Shown piece after piece: positions 6,882 through 16,199 of a stretch of DNA of 25,118 nucleotides. This DNA comes from Candidatus Cloacimonadota bacterium. Its GTDB lineage: Bacteria > Cloacimonadota > Cloacimonadia > JGIOTU-2. The stretch covers positions 1 to 25,118 of the forward strand of contig JACNJG010000102.1 in NCBI GenBank assembly GCA_014382685.1, read 5' to 3'. Position 1 is the first letter of the stretch. Each line of letters starts with the position of its first letter. A program made the translations under genes and the position numbers. Below the pieces are notes generated by a model. That model did not search any database. It was not told the origin of the DNA and saw only the letters and a program-made list of their open reading frames with translations.

Positions 6882-7970
6882 TTAACTGCCTATTGTGTTT
6901 ATAATATCGCTGACAATATCTTGTGTTGCCTGTGGTTTTGCAAGAGATTTCATCGCTTGTGCCATATTTTTGTACTTCTCCAGATCATTCAAGATATTCA
7001 CGATCTCATTCAATAAAATTTCTGGTGAAAGGTTCTTTTCTTCGATCACAACCGCTGCATTCTTGGCACCGAAACTCTCAGCATTTTTTACCTGATGGTT
7101 CCCTGCAGCCCATGGAAAGGGAATAATAATAGCAGGGATTCCAAAGTATGCAACTTCAGAGAGCGAGATCGCTCCAGCCCTGCACACAACCAGGTCGCTT
7201 GCAGAATAGGCAATATCGATATCATCAAAAAATGGTTTTATAATTAGATTTCTATTTTCACCAAAGAGTTCAAATATTCTTGAAAAATCACGCTTGCCGG
7301 TCTGAAAGATCACCTGGAAATTATTATATAATAATTTCTCAAGAATTGAGAGCACTGCATTATTTATTGGAGTGGAGCCCAAGCTTCCACCATAAATGAA
7401 AACTGTCCTTTTGTTTCGCAATCCCAGTAATTCCAGTGCTTTCTCCTGTGAGGTCTTTTCTAATGTACGAATTGGATTTCCAGTATAGCAAATTTGGTTT
7501 GTACAACATTTTAAATATTCAGTTGCTTTCTGATTTCCAAGATAAATTCTTCCGGCATAGGGTGCGATGAAACGTGTGCTCAGCCCGGGGTAACTATTCT
7601 GTTCCTGTAAAAATATTGGAATCCTTTGCAGTTTCGCTGCGTAACCCGCAGTACCGCTGACAAATCCGCCGCAACCTATAAAAATTGATATTTTGAATTT
7701 CTTATAGATATTCTGCGTTTCTACAATACTTTTCAGCATATAATATGGGAATAAAATATTTTTCAGTGTGAAAAATCTGTATAATTTCTGCACATTTGTC
7801 GGAATGCAATCATAACCATTTTCTTTTACTATTTTATTTTCAATGCCATCTTTTGATCCGATAAATAGAATCTCGCATTCACCGAGTTGCTTTTGCAGCT
7901 CGCTAGCAATTGCAATTCCGGGAAAAATATGTCCGCCCGTTCCACCTGCTGCGATAGCTATTCTATGCAT
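6882..7970 (-). CDS. murG: UDP-GlcNAc:lipid I N-acetylglucosaminyltransferase MurG
   Basis: MurG adds GlcNAc to lipid I on the cytoplasmic face, making lipid II for flipping and polymerisation. From the chosen start the protein has 362 residues. It begins MHRIAIAAGGTGGHIFPG with the GGTGGH loop at 9-14, includes FLQEQNSYPGLSTR, has GGSLGS at the inter-domain hinge, and ends its UDP-binding region with AGAISLSEVAYFGIPAIIIP followed by FPWAAGNHQ. A longer reading to 8018 is possible, but the start at 7970 has AAGGA eight bases upstream and matches the family N-terminus. It overlaps the ftsW stop by 8 bp. A 297-bp repeat-bearing gap follows before murC. Confidence 0.97.
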   Translation of the reverse strand: MHRIAIAAGGTGGHIFPGIAIASELQKQLGECEILFIGSKDGIENKIVKENGYDCIPTNVQKLYRFFTLKNILFPYYMLKSIVETQNIYKKFKISIFIGCGGFVSGTAGYAAKLQRIPIFLQEQNSYPGLSTRFIAPYAGRIYLGNQKATEYLKCCTNQICYTGNPIRTLEKTSQEKALELLGLRNKRTVFIYGGSLGSTPINNAVLSILEKLLYNNFQVIFQTGKRDFSRIFELFGENRNLIIKPFFDDIDIAYSASDLVVCRAGAISLSEVAYFGIPAIIIPFPWAAGNHQVKNAESFGAKNAAVVIEEKNLSPEILLNEIVNILNDLEKYKNMAQAMKSLAKPQATQDIVSDIINTIGS

Positions 7971-9114
7971 ATTGAAATTCCTTTTCAATACGTTCATACC
8001 GGTCACGTTTGCTGGCATTGATGATCACCGCAATAGCGATAGAATCGATTAAAAGTGCTGAACCGCCGTAACTTATAAAGGGTAGTGTCACACCGGTCGA
8101 AGGGATCAAACTCACTGCAACAGCAACATTTACAATAATATTATATGCAATCCCAAATCCTAAACCTGCGATAAGAAATGAGTAAAAAGGATTATGTGCG
8201 CGCTGCGATAAAGTGAAACAACTTAGCAACAGAAGCAGATAAAACAATAGAAGCACTATGCTTCCTACAAACCCATATTCTTCACCAAGTATAGAAAAAA
8301 TATAATCAGAGTGAGCAAATGGCAGATAATATAATTTTGCCTTTCCCTCTTCTGACCCCCTGCCTGTTAACTTGCCATTAGACAGTGCGATAAGAGACTC
8401 CCTCGGTTGGAAAAAAGCATCATTATGATCTTGAACCTTCACCTCTTTGCCGGCAAGAAATTTCACAAAAGAGACATACCGTGCTCTTCGATATGAAGGA
8501 CCAACCGATATGAGAACCACAAGCATAATAATAACACTAACAGATATTAATGTGATTGTGGATAGTTTCACTTTCGCTATAAAAAGCATGCTCAGAAAAA
8601 TAAGAAAGAGAATACCTGCTGTGCTGAGATCGGGTTCAAAGTATATCAAGCCAATATAAAGACCAAGAGCAAAAATGACCGGGAAAAAATTGCGAAGGAA
8701 ATATCTCGGTTCTGATCTATCGAGAATATCCTGATTTTTTGCAAAGAAATGGGCCATATAAAAGATGAGAATTATCTTTGCTAGATTGCTTGATTGAAAA
8801 GTGAATTTGCCAAGATTGATCCATCGTGATGAATTATTTACTGTCTTCCCGATGCCCGGCACAAATACTGCCGCAAGAGCGATCAAGCCGAGAAGTAACA
8901 GTGGAAAAGACAGTATTCTCAAACGCTGAAGATGAATGTGTGAAAAGATAAAAAAGAATATAATAGATACAAAAATCCATATAGTCTGCATTACAATATT
9001 CCGCGATTTGAACTGAAAGGAATCTATACTTCCGATGAGCAGCAAGCCGATCAAAATCAGAATAAGACAGATGTAGATCAGCGAATCTTCCAGAAATTTT
9101 GTTGAAATCTTCAT
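7963..9114 (-). CDS. ftsW: SEDS peptidoglycan polymerase FtsW
   Basis: FtsW is the septal SEDS-family glycosyltransferase that polymerises lipid II together with FtsI. The 383 residues form about ten membrane helices. Conserved SEDS stretches are visible: FEPDLSTAGILF in the middle, GKLTGRGSEEGKAKLYYLPF followed by AHSDYIFSILGEEYG in the large extracytoplasmic loop, and STGVTLPFISYGGSALL near the end. The ATG overlaps the murD stop (ATGA), and the 3' end overlaps murG. RodA is the alternative SEDS paralogue, but position between murD and murG and the septal cluster context support FtsW. Confidence 0.96.
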   Translation of the reverse strand: MKISTKFLEDSLIYICLILILIGLLLIGSIDSFQFKSRNIVMQTIWIFVSIIFFFIFSHIHLQRLRILSFPLLLLGLIALAAVFVPGIGKTVNNSSRWINLGKFTFQSSNLAKIILIFYMAHFFAKNQDILDRSEPRYFLRNFFPVIFALGLYIGLIYFEPDLSTAGILFLIFLSMLFIAKVKLSTITLISVSVIIMLVVLISVGPSYRRARYVSFVKFLAGKEVKVQDHNDAFFQPRESLIALSNGKLTGRGSEEGKAKLYYLPFAHSDYIFSILGEEYGFVGSIVLLLFYLLLLLSCFTLSQRAHNPFYSFLIAGLGFGIAYNIIVNVAVAVSLIPSTGVTLPFISYGGSALLIDSIAIAVIINASKRDRYERIEKEFQYA

Positions 9115-10460
9115 TTTTTTATCGTGTTTACAAGCTGTTTGAAGTGCTTTCCACGCTCTTCAAAATTATTATACATATCATAACTTGCGCAGCCGGGTGA
9201 AAGCAATATATATTCACCTGGTTCTGAAATTTTGTATGCGGTCTGGACTGCTTCTTGCAAATCAGAAACCTCGACTGTGTTCACAAATTTTTTAAACATT
9301 CTAACAATTTGGGTTTTTGTTTCACCAAGTACGATCAGGTTTATCACATTTTTTTTTATGAGCGAAATCAGGGATGAGAAATTTTCATTTTTATCCGAAC
9401 CGCCCATAATAAGATTTATCGGTTTATCAAATGATGTGAGTGCTTTTTCTACAGAAACACAATTTGTTGCTTTTGAATCATTTATAAAAATTCTTTCATC
9501 GATTTCAGCTACCCATTCAAGACGATGTTCTAATCCTTTGAAACTTTTCAAAGCTGCGATTATTTGGTCAGGTTTCAATCCGCATAATACACCAACAAGG
9601 GAAGAAGCAACAGCGTTGCTAATATTATGTAATCCTCTTATTGGAAGGTCATTAGAGAATAAATGGGAAGTCATATCTACAGATTTTATCCAGATTTTAT
9701 CATCTTGAAACCAAACCTTTTCATTCACTTTTTCTTTCACGCTAAAGAATATTTTTTTTGATAAACCAGTTTTGTTTAATTGCTTGCATTCATCATCATC
9801 ATAATTTAGTATTGCGAAATTATTTTCCGTCTGATTTTCAAAAATTCTTAATTTCGAGCTTCTATATGCATCAAATGTATGATACCGATTCAAGTGATCA
9901 GGAGTGATGTTCAACAAAACTGCAATGTCCGGTTTAAATCGTTCAATTGCATCGAGTTGAAAGCTGCTTACCTCTAACACAATGAAGTCATATTCCCCCT
10001 TTTCAATTGGAAACGATGTGAATGGCAATCCGATATTACCTGCAAGTAGCGCATTTTTGCCACTCTCTTTCAAGATATGATGAATCAGGGAAGTAGTTGT
10101 GCTCTTTCCATTTGAGCCGGTTATTGCAATGATCTTTGAGGAAGTATCTTTGACAAGCTGAAATCCGAATTCCAGTTCGCTCCATATTGGGATTTCTTTC
10201 TCACGTGCTTTTTCTAAAATAGGAATATCAAGCGGAACTCCAGGACTCACAATGATTAGTTTGTTGTTAAGAATTTTTCCCGAATGCTCTCCTAATTCAT
10301 ACTCAAAATCAGATATGATGGTTATTATATCTTTCAATTCTTCTTTTGAGCGAATGTCGGATAAGAAAGGATCAGCGCCTATCTCTTTGAGTTTTCGTGC
10401 AGCAGCCAAACCGCTTCTGGCAAGACCGATAACAGCAACTCTCTTATCTTTCCAGTCCAT
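9111..10460 (-). CDS. murD: UDP-N-acetylmuramoylalanine--D-glutamate ligase MurD
   Basis: MurD adds D-Glu to UDP-MurNAc-L-Ala in the cytoplasm. The 449-residue protein has the UDP-binding N-terminus VAVIGLARSGLAAARKL (8-24), the P-loop GSNGKSTTTS (115-124), the central motif LNITPDHLNRYHT, and the C-terminal domain with NDSKATN and IMGGSDKNENF, the MurD form of these motifs. It ends LLSPGCASYDMYNNFEERG, the characteristic MurD tail. The start lies 1 bp after the mraY stop, and the stop overlaps ftsW by four bases. The Shine-Dalgarno is weak, consistent with coupling. Confidence 0.98.
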   Translation of the reverse strand: MDWKDKRVAVIGLARSGLAAARKLKEIGADPFLSDIRSKEELKDIITIISDFEYELGEHSGKILNNKLIIVSPGVPLDIPILEKAREKEIPIWSELEFGFQLVKDTSSKIIAITGSNGKSTTTSLIHHILKESGKNALLAGNIGLPFTSFPIEKGEYDFIVLEVSSFQLDAIERFKPDIAVLLNITPDHLNRYHTFDAYRSSKLRIFENQTENNFAILNYDDDECKQLNKTGLSKKIFFSVKEKVNEKVWFQDDKIWIKSVDMTSHLFSNDLPIRGLHNISNAVASSLVGVLCGLKPDQIIAALKSFKGLEHRLEWVAEIDERIFINDSKATNCVSVEKALTSFDKPINLIMGGSDKNENFSSLISLIKKNVINLIVLGETKTQIVRMFKKFVNTVEVSDLQEAVQTAYKISEPGEYILLSPGCASYDMYNNFEERGKHFKQLVNTIKK

Positions 10461-10461
10461 G

Positions 10462-11565
10462 CTATCTCAGCTTAAGTGTAGCCAGTCCTATAGCGGTTAA
10501 AAGCATTGTTATAATCCAAAAACGTATTACGATCTGGTTTTCCGACCAACCCTTTAATTCGTAATGATGATGAAGCGGAGCACAGAGAAGAACCCGCTTG
10601 CCCTCACCATATTTTATGCGTGTATGCTTATAATAGTATCTCTGTACTAAGGATGAAATTGCCTCAATAACGAACATAAGACTTATCATGACAAAGAAAA
10701 TCTCTTCCTTTATAAGAATAGCCATCACAGCAAGAACTCCCCCCATGGAAAGCGCTCCAGTATCTCCCATGAATACCTGCGCCGGCTTTATATTAAACCA
10801 GAGAAATCCAAGGATCGCACCGATAATTGCAGTCGTGAAAACCGTCAACTCCCCTGCCTCGCTGATAAATTCGAGTTTAAGATAATCTGCGATTACAATA
10901 TGCCCTTTAACGTAAGACATAACACCGAGCCCGAAGGCAACAAGAGCGATCGTACCCGCTGCCAGTCCATCCAATCCATCTGTAAGATTTACTGCATTCG
11001 AATAAAAAGTGATAAAAAGTGCAACAAATGGAATGAAAAATACACCAAGTGAAATAGAAGTATCCTTCAAGAATGGGATATTAATATAGGTGATCGAGTG
11101 ACTTTGCTGATAGCCAAAATAGAGAGTAACTGCAATGAGAATTCCAAGAACAAGCTGTCCTGCAATCTTATATTTCTCGACCAAACCCTGCTCTATATGC
11201 CGTACATTTTTCAGGTAATCATCAAGAAAACCCAATCCACCGAGCCACAACGTAACAAGCAGTGCTATAAGCACATAGGGATTTGTAAGATTGTTCCAGA
11301 GCAAGCTCGAGATGATCAAGCCAAGTCCAATAATAATTCCTCCCATTGTGGGAGTACCCTTCTTTTTCATATGTGCAGCCGGGAGGAAACCATTAATATT
11401 TTCTGTAACCTGATGCCTTTTCAAAGATTTGATGATCTTGGGACCAAATAAAAAACATAAAAGAAGTGCGGTGATAAAAGCACCAATTGCACGGAATGTA
11501 ATGTACTGAAAAACATTAAAAACAATATGTACCCTAACGAGAGGATACAAAATATGATAAAACAT
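10462..11565 (-). CDS. mraY: Phospho-N-acetylmuramoyl-pentapeptide transferase MraY
   Basis: MraY is the integral membrane enzyme that transfers phospho-MurNAc-pentapeptide to undecaprenyl phosphate, making lipid I. The 367 residues form about ten helices. The Mg-binding and catalytic acidic motifs are present: LGFLDDYLK (112-120) and NAVNLTDGLDGLAAG (190-204). KKKGTPTMGG (67-76) and the cytoplasmic histidine motif LCAPLHHHYELKGW near the C-terminus are also present. The N-terminus MFYHILYPL matches the usual MraY start. The start codon overlaps the murF stop by one base (TAATG). Confidence 0.98.
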   Translation of the reverse strand: MFYHILYPLVRVHIVFNVFQYITFRAIGAFITALLLCFLFGPKIIKSLKRHQVTENINGFLPAAHMKKKGTPTMGGIIIGLGLIISSLLWNNLTNPYVLIALLVTLWLGGLGFLDDYLKNVRHIEQGLVEKYKIAGQLVLGILIAVTLYFGYQQSHSITYINIPFLKDTSISLGVFFIPFVALFITFYSNAVNLTDGLDGLAAGTIALVAFGLGVMSYVKGHIVIADYLKLEFISEAGELTVFTTAIIGAILGFLWFNIKPAQVFMGDTGALSMGGVLAVMAILIKEEIFFVMISLMFVIEAISSLVQRYYYKHTRIKYGEGKRVLLCAPLHHHYELKGWSENQIVIRFWIITMLLTAIGLATLKLR

Positions 11566-12902
11566 TAATTTACCAGCCTTTCTACGATTTTTTCTAACGC
11601 AATACCCCGGGATGCTTTGACCAGTATTACAGCATCCTCAGGAAACATCTCATCTGAGAAGCGATCTATAAAATCATCAGCAGATGAGTAATGTGTGATA
11701 AATTTATAAAACTTTGCAAGATCTCCAATTGAGATCGATCTCCTTACACCCATTTCCCTTACCAATATGCCAATATCTTCATGAAATTTTTGACTATCCA
11801 CTCCCAGTTCGAGCATATTTCCAAGGATCACTATCTTATTTTTATGAGGAAGAGCTTGCAAATACTCCAGCGCAGATGTCATTGATACTGGATTTGCATT
11901 ATAGCAGTCAGCGATGATTGTCCAATTTTTCGATGCATTCTCCCTTATCTCCATTCTCAAACCAACTTCAGGTGTGATCGCTAAGCCCTTCTGTATCTGT
12001 TCGTGGGAAAGCTCAAATTGCTTTCCTATAATAATTGCAGGGATCGCATTCAGCACATTATGATACACATCATTAAAAATGAAATATTGCTCATCATTTA
12101 CATAGAACGAATATTTGTGATCTACACGATCTATATCCCTCACTACAAGGTCATTATCGTCATCAAATCCGTAGGAATAGTAATGCTTTTCACCTTTGTG
12201 ATTCTGAAGAAATGTGATAGTACCATTAAATATTTTGAATGTATCCTTTGCTGAATACTTAAAAATGTCATTCTTCTCTCTGAAAACTCCCTCAAGATTT
12301 TCTAAGAATTCCAAATGTGATTCACCGATATTAGTAATGACCGTAATATCGGGATCAACCATTTCTGTAAGAGCTTTTATTTCTCCAAAATGATTTGTTC
12401 CAAGCTCAAGAACTGCTATTTCATATGTGTCATCGAGGTCAAAAATCGTTATAGGAAGCCCGATAATCGTGTTGAGATTGCCCTCGCTTCTATGAACTTT
12501 ATATTTTTGAGACAACACATTAGCAACGAATTCTTTTGTGATAGTTTTCCCGACCGAGCCGGTGATCGCGATTTTTGGAATATCAAACTGTTTGAGATAA
12601 TATTTTCCTAATGCGTCCAAAGCTTTCACAGTATTCTCAACAAATATAAGTTTCTGCGTATCTACTTCACCTTGTAGTTCATGATCCACCACTGCAAATA
12701 ATGCTCCTTTTGAGAGCGCATCCCTGACAAAATCATGTCCGTCAACCTGTTCCCCATGAATTGCAAAGTATAGGATTTTCTTATCAGAATGTAAGCCACA
12801 CTCGCGGGAATCATGTATGATGCAGTCAATCTCTGCATTTTTAAGTGCGTTAGTAGTTGCGTTCATCGCTGTAATGATCTGCTTTAGTTTCAACTTTTTC
12901 AT
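11565..12902 (-). CDS. murF: UDP-N-acetylmuramoyl-tripeptide--D-alanyl-D-alanine ligase MurF
   Basis: MurF adds D-Ala-D-Ala to UDP-MurNAc-tripeptide, completing the pentapeptide precursor. The 445 residues show the ATP loop ITGSVGKTITKEF (113-125), the MurF-specific segment SEGNLNTIIGLPI, the central motif ELGTNHFGEI, NIGESHLEFL, and the C-terminal ADCYNANPVSM. These identify MurF rather than MurE. AAGG precedes the ATG by six bases. It follows ftsI by 26 bp, where murE is usually found; none is present here. Its stop codon overlaps mraY. Confidence 0.98.
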   Translation of the reverse strand: MKKLKLKQIITAMNATTNALKNAEIDCIIHDSRECGLHSDKKILYFAIHGEQVDGHDFVRDALSKGALFAVVDHELQGEVDTQKLIFVENTVKALDALGKYYLKQFDIPKIAITGSVGKTITKEFVANVLSQKYKVHRSEGNLNTIIGLPITIFDLDDTYEIAVLELGTNHFGEIKALTEMVDPDITVITNIGESHLEFLENLEGVFREKNDIFKYSAKDTFKIFNGTITFLQNHKGEKHYYSYGFDDDNDLVVRDIDRVDHKYSFYVNDEQYFIFNDVYHNVLNAIPAIIIGKQFELSHEQIQKGLAITPEVGLRMEIRENASKNWTIIADCYNANPVSMTSALEYLQALPHKNKIVILGNMLELGVDSQKFHEDIGILVREMGVRRSISIGDLAKFYKFITHYSSADDFIDRFSDEMFPEDAVILVKASRGIALEKIVERLVN

Positions 12903-12928
12903 AGAAAACCTTAGAGTTTGATTCTCAT

Positions 12929-14914
12929 TTATTGCGTCAAGTTTGCATTCTGATTACTTCGTGTAAGGATTTGAAATCCTGCCTGAAGGATTATCGACGA
13001 CCCTTCCAGCATCGTCACACCCGGTTTGGGGAACTGATCAACTACGACATCTCCATCCCCAAAACTGGTGAAGTCAATATTGTGTTCGACCAGAAGCTTG
13101 CATGCTTCTTTTACAGATTTTCCAATGCATTCCGGAACGAGTACATATTCTCTATTGGCTTCATTGGCAATGTACAAAATATCATTATGAGGAAGAACAA
13201 TCATTTCCTCAACAATTTTTCGGAAAGTCGGGACTGCAGAGATGCTTCCGTAACGATGATCATAATCCGGTTCATCATACATAATTGCCATCACTACCTG
13301 AGGGTCTTCTACAGGGAAAAAGCCCACAAAACTCGTGATATAGGCATCTTTAAGGTAGCCACGTCCTTCGGGATCGAGCTTTTCTCCGGTACCTGTTTTA
13401 CCAGCTACAGAAATATATCCAAGCTTGGTTCCGACTCCGTGTCCTTCATCAACGACTGCTTTTAAATAGGTTCTCAAAGTGTCAATAGCCCATTGATTTG
13501 AGACCTGCCTGACAACTGTTGTTTTTGGCTCAAAGAGCATATTCTGCTCCTCATCCTCTATTTTATATATTATTTTCGGCTGTAGCATTCTTCCACCATT
13601 CGCAAAAGCAGCATAAGCATAGGCGAGCTGAAGTACTGTCACTGTCAATTCCTGACCAAAAGACAGCGAATGCAAGGAATATTTTGACCATTTGCTCGGA
13701 TGTCGAATAACTCCAGCACTTTCACCATTTAAAATGATACCTGTTTTATGGCCAAAACCAAGATCAGTTAATGTTTTGTATAATTTATAGGGTTGAATAT
13801 TATCTGCAATGCGAGTGATACCGCAATTGCTGGACTTTGAAAGTACCTGTTTAAAGGTTAAATATTGAAGTGGCTTCACATCGGAGATTGTACGTCCGCC
13901 GATCTTTCTGGTTCTACAGTCGATTATATCATTCGCATGATATATATTATCTTCGATTGCTATTAGTGCTGTAACCGGTTTTAGTGTGGAACCCGGCTCG
14001 TACTGCCAGTTTATCGGATATATCGGAAGCGTATGACCGGTTCGTACCGAACTCCCAATATAATCTCGATTTATCCCCCTCATAGCATAAATTTCTCCGG
14101 TACGGGGTGAAATTATTACACCGATCGCTCCTTTGGCATCATATTCCTCAATTCCAAGTATGAGATTTTTTTCCAGGATTGCCTGAAGATGTGCATCAAT
14201 AGTGAGATAGACGGATTTGCCGGAAATCGGATCCTGCAAAGGCATATCATCAAAATGATAGTCATCACCAGTGCCATATTGTATTACTTCTGACCAACCG
14301 TCCTGACCGGTCAGCTCGTTATTGGATACAAGCTCAATTCCGCACAATGCACGGTCATTATCATATTCATAAAATCCAATTAAAGGACCGGCGAGATTGC
14401 CCTTTGGATACACCCTTTCGGATTTCTGTTTATAATCGAGCACTCCGTGAATTCCCTGATCTTTTAGGGCTCTTAATATCCTATCCTTTTGAGCAGCATC
14501 AATTTGAGTAACCAGCTCGAAGCCGTATGGAAAATCTTCTTCAAAAGTAGAAATTCTCTCTGCAATCTCTTCACGTGATTTATCCGTATTTTGAGCGATG
14601 GTATTAATTATTTCATTATAAACAATACCCCTATCAACTGTCGAAAGTGAGTCTATCTTTTCCCATTTGATAAGTTTTGGGCAGAATTCCAGCTTATATA
14701 ATTTTTTGTTCCCTGCTAGTGCCGTACCGTGTCTGTCATAGATGAAACCTCGCTCTGCCGGTATGATGTTCTTTTTATTTTTGTAACGCTGGTAATTATT
14801 GTAAAATCCGTAAACGTCTAATAATTGTATGGAAAATAATCGGAATATAAAAACACAAAAAACAAGAATGAAGATAACTTTTATTGAAGAAATCCTACCC
14901 TTATTTTCCTGCAT
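12929..14914 (-). CDS. ftsI: Septal penicillin-binding protein FtsI (class B) with a C-terminal PASTA domain
   Basis: This is the division transpeptidase that crosslinks septal peptidoglycan polymerised by FtsW. A membrane anchor lies at about residues 10-32. The PBP dimerisation region starts at IPAERGFIYDRHGTALA (51-67), and the transpeptidase domain carries S309-T-L-K312 (nucleophile and base), S361-S-N363 and K506-T-G508. Residues 590-646 form one PASTA domain (VPECIGKSVKEACKLLVEHN and the DQFPKPG turn), so the protein is of the PBP2x/SpoVD-like architecture rather than that of E. coli FtsI. At 661 residues the length fits. It sits 17 bp after the ftsL-like gene and 26 bp before murF. No strong Shine-Dalgarno is visible. 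Confidence 0.96.
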   Translation of the reverse strand: MQENKGRISSIKVIFILVFCVFIFRLFSIQLLDVYGFYNNYQRYKNKKNIIPAERGFIYDRHGTALAGNKKLYKLEFCPKLIKWEKIDSLSTVDRGIVYNEIINTIAQNTDKSREEIAERISTFEEDFPYGFELVTQIDAAQKDRILRALKDQGIHGVLDYKQKSERVYPKGNLAGPLIGFYEYDNDRALCGIELVSNNELTGQDGWSEVIQYGTGDDYHFDDMPLQDPISGKSVYLTIDAHLQAILEKNLILGIEEYDAKGAIGVIISPRTGEIYAMRGINRDYIGSSVRTGHTLPIYPINWQYEPGSTLKPVTALIAIEDNIYHANDIIDCRTRKIGGRTISDVKPLQYLTFKQVLSKSSNCGITRIADNIQPYKLYKTLTDLGFGHKTGIILNGESAGVIRHPSKWSKYSLHSLSFGQELTVTVLQLAYAYAAFANGGRMLQPKIIYKIEDEEQNMLFEPKTTVVRQVSNQWAIDTLRTYLKAVVDEGHGVGTKLGYISVAGKTGTGEKLDPEGRGYLKDAYITSFVGFFPVEDPQVVMAIMYDEPDYDHRYGSISAVPTFRKIVEEMIVLPHNDILYIANEANREYVLVPECIGKSVKEACKLLVEHNIDFTSFGDGDVVVDQFPKPGVTMLEGSSIILQAGFQILTRSNQNANLTQ

Positions 14915-14931
14915 TGGACAGTGATATTTTG

Positions 14932-15276
14932 CTATTTATCTGCAGCAATAGCTTCCGGAGAAATAAAATTCATTAAAGAGTAATTAACCTGATCTGATGA
15001 AACCTGGTTTTTCTTTACACTGATGATACTGGTTGGTTTAGGAAAATCCATGTGAAGCATGCTGCCGGCAATTTCTATGATGCGCGTGTCAAGAGACAAC
15101 TCGCTGATCTCATTTTTCAGATCAGTTATAATATCCTGATGATCCTGGATTTCTTGCTCGAGGGCTAATAACCCTCTTTGCTGTTCAAGAAAAATAGAGC
15201 GGAGCAGACTGGAGATCACAATGAAGCAAAAAATCGAAATAAAAATAATAAAAAGTAAGGATGGTTTTTTATTCAT
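14932..15276 (-). CDS. ftsL: FtsL-like bitopic division protein
   Basis: The 114-residue protein has a short basic tail (MNKKPS), one transmembrane helix (about 7-26), and then a heptad-rich coiled coil, LEQQRGLLALEQEIQDHQ and on to about residue 62. The final segment, TRIIEIAGSMLHMDFPKPT, matches the pattern of FtsL/DivIC proteins, where a short 'A..LG' motif follows the coil. FtsL partners FtsQ and FtsB/DivIC in activating FtsW-FtsI. I chose the start at 15276 because GAGAGGTG sits just upstream, the ATG overlaps the rsmH stop (TGATG), and the longer reading to 15429 would add a charged tail translated from rsmH sequence. Identification rests on topology and position between rsmH and ftsI, since FtsL sequences are poorly conserved. 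Confidence 0.85.
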   Translation of the reverse strand: MNKKPSLLFIIFISIFCFIVISSLLRSIFLEQQRGLLALEQEIQDHQDIITDLKNEISELSLDTRIIEIAGSMLHMDFPKPTSIISVKKNQVSSDQVNYSLMNFISPEAIAADK

Positions 15277-16199
15277 CAGCACCTCTCTGCGACTCGTAAT
15301 TTTGCACTTCGGGCACGCGAATTTTCCCTGATCTCTTCTTCGGGCGGAATGATGGGTTTTTTTGTGATGATGTTCAATCTTCTCTCTTTTTCGCACACAC
15401 ATCGAGGTAAATATGCCGGACATATACATTCAAGATTCTCATATTTGAAATACTGTTTTACTATCCGATCCTCAAGAGAGTGGTAGGAAATGACTGCGAT
15501 CCTTCCGTCTTTTTTTAAAACTTCAACCGAAGATTTTAATCCCTTTTCCAGCGCATCCAGTTCCTTGTTTACTTCAATTCGAAGTGCCTGAAAAATTCTC
15601 GATAATGTTTTGAATGCTTTATCTTTTGGAATAACATTCTCGATAATTTTTCTAAGTTGTTTGGTTGTTTCAATCTTTTTATTTTTTCTTGCCTGCAATA
15701 TTGCGTTGCTGATGCGCCTCCAAAATCTGTCTTCGCTGTAATCATGCAGAACCTGTTCGAGTTTCTCCTTTGGATAAAAGTTCACGACCTCAAATGCTGT
15801 TAGTTTGCCATTATTGCGGTTCATTCTCATATCGAGAACATCATCCTGAGTATAACTAAAACCGCGCTGCTGGTCGATCTGATGAGATGAGAAACCAAGA
15901 TCGAAGAGGATTCCATCAATTTTGTTAATCCTGTTAAGCGCCAGTGCAGATGAAAGATAAGAGAAATTTTTATTAACAAATATAATTCGATCCGAATATT
16001 TGGATAAGCGTTTCTGCGCGAAATCAATAGCATCCTTATCATGATCAAAAGCAATAACATGAATGTCCTTTTCCTGTTTGAACATTGCCTCAGTGTGCCC
16101 CCCTCCGCCAAGTGTGGCATCAACATAGATCCCGCCTTTTTTTATTTGAAGGAATTGAATTGATCGTTCTCTAAGAACAGGAATATGGAAGGTTTTCAT
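15276..16199 (-). CDS. rsmH: 16S rRNA (cytosine-1402-N4)-methyltransferase RsmH (MraW)
   Basis: RsmH methylates N4 of C1402 in the ribosomal decoding site, using S-adenosylmethionine. The 307 residues contain the N-terminal HIPVLRE motif, the SAM loop VDATLGGGGHTEAMF (26-40), ILFDLGFSSHQID with the catalytic-region aspartate, RGFSYTQDDVLDMRM, ISYHSLEDRIVKQYF, and the C-terminal RARSAKLRVAE. All are standard. The ATG overlaps the preceding mraZ-like gene by four bases (ATGA), and the stop overlaps the ftsL-like start. Placement straight after mraZ is the usual dcw order. Confidence 0.98.
   Translation of the reverse strand: MKTFHIPVLRERSIQFLQIKKGGIYVDATLGGGGHTEAMFKQEKDIHVIAFDHDKDAIDFAQKRLSKYSDRIIFVNKNFSYLSSALALNRINKIDGILFDLGFSSHQIDQQRGFSYTQDDVLDMRMNRNNGKLTAFEVVNFYPKEKLEQVLHDYSEDRFWRRISNAILQARKNKKIETTKQLRKIIENVIPKDKAFKTLSRIFQALRIEVNKELDALEKGLKSSVEVLKKDGRIAVISYHSLEDRIVKQYFKYENLECICPAYLPRCVCEKERRLNIITKKPIIPPEEEIRENSRARSAKLRVAERC

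Noticed and set aside
7971..8018. Longer murG start
   Set aside because: It would overlap ftsW by 56 bp; the start at 7970 has AAGGA and matches the family N-terminus.
9232..9708. 158-residue plus-strand frame
   Set aside because: It is an antisense shadow of murD, which has all its catalytic motifs on the minus strand.
12932..13465. 177-residue plus-strand frame
   Set aside because: It is antisense to the ftsI 3' half, whose KTG and PASTA motifs are on the minus strand.
15277..15429. N-terminal extension of the ftsL-like protein
   Set aside because: The extra 51 residues are rsmH sequence in another frame; the ATG at 15276 has a good ribosome site and TGATG coupling.
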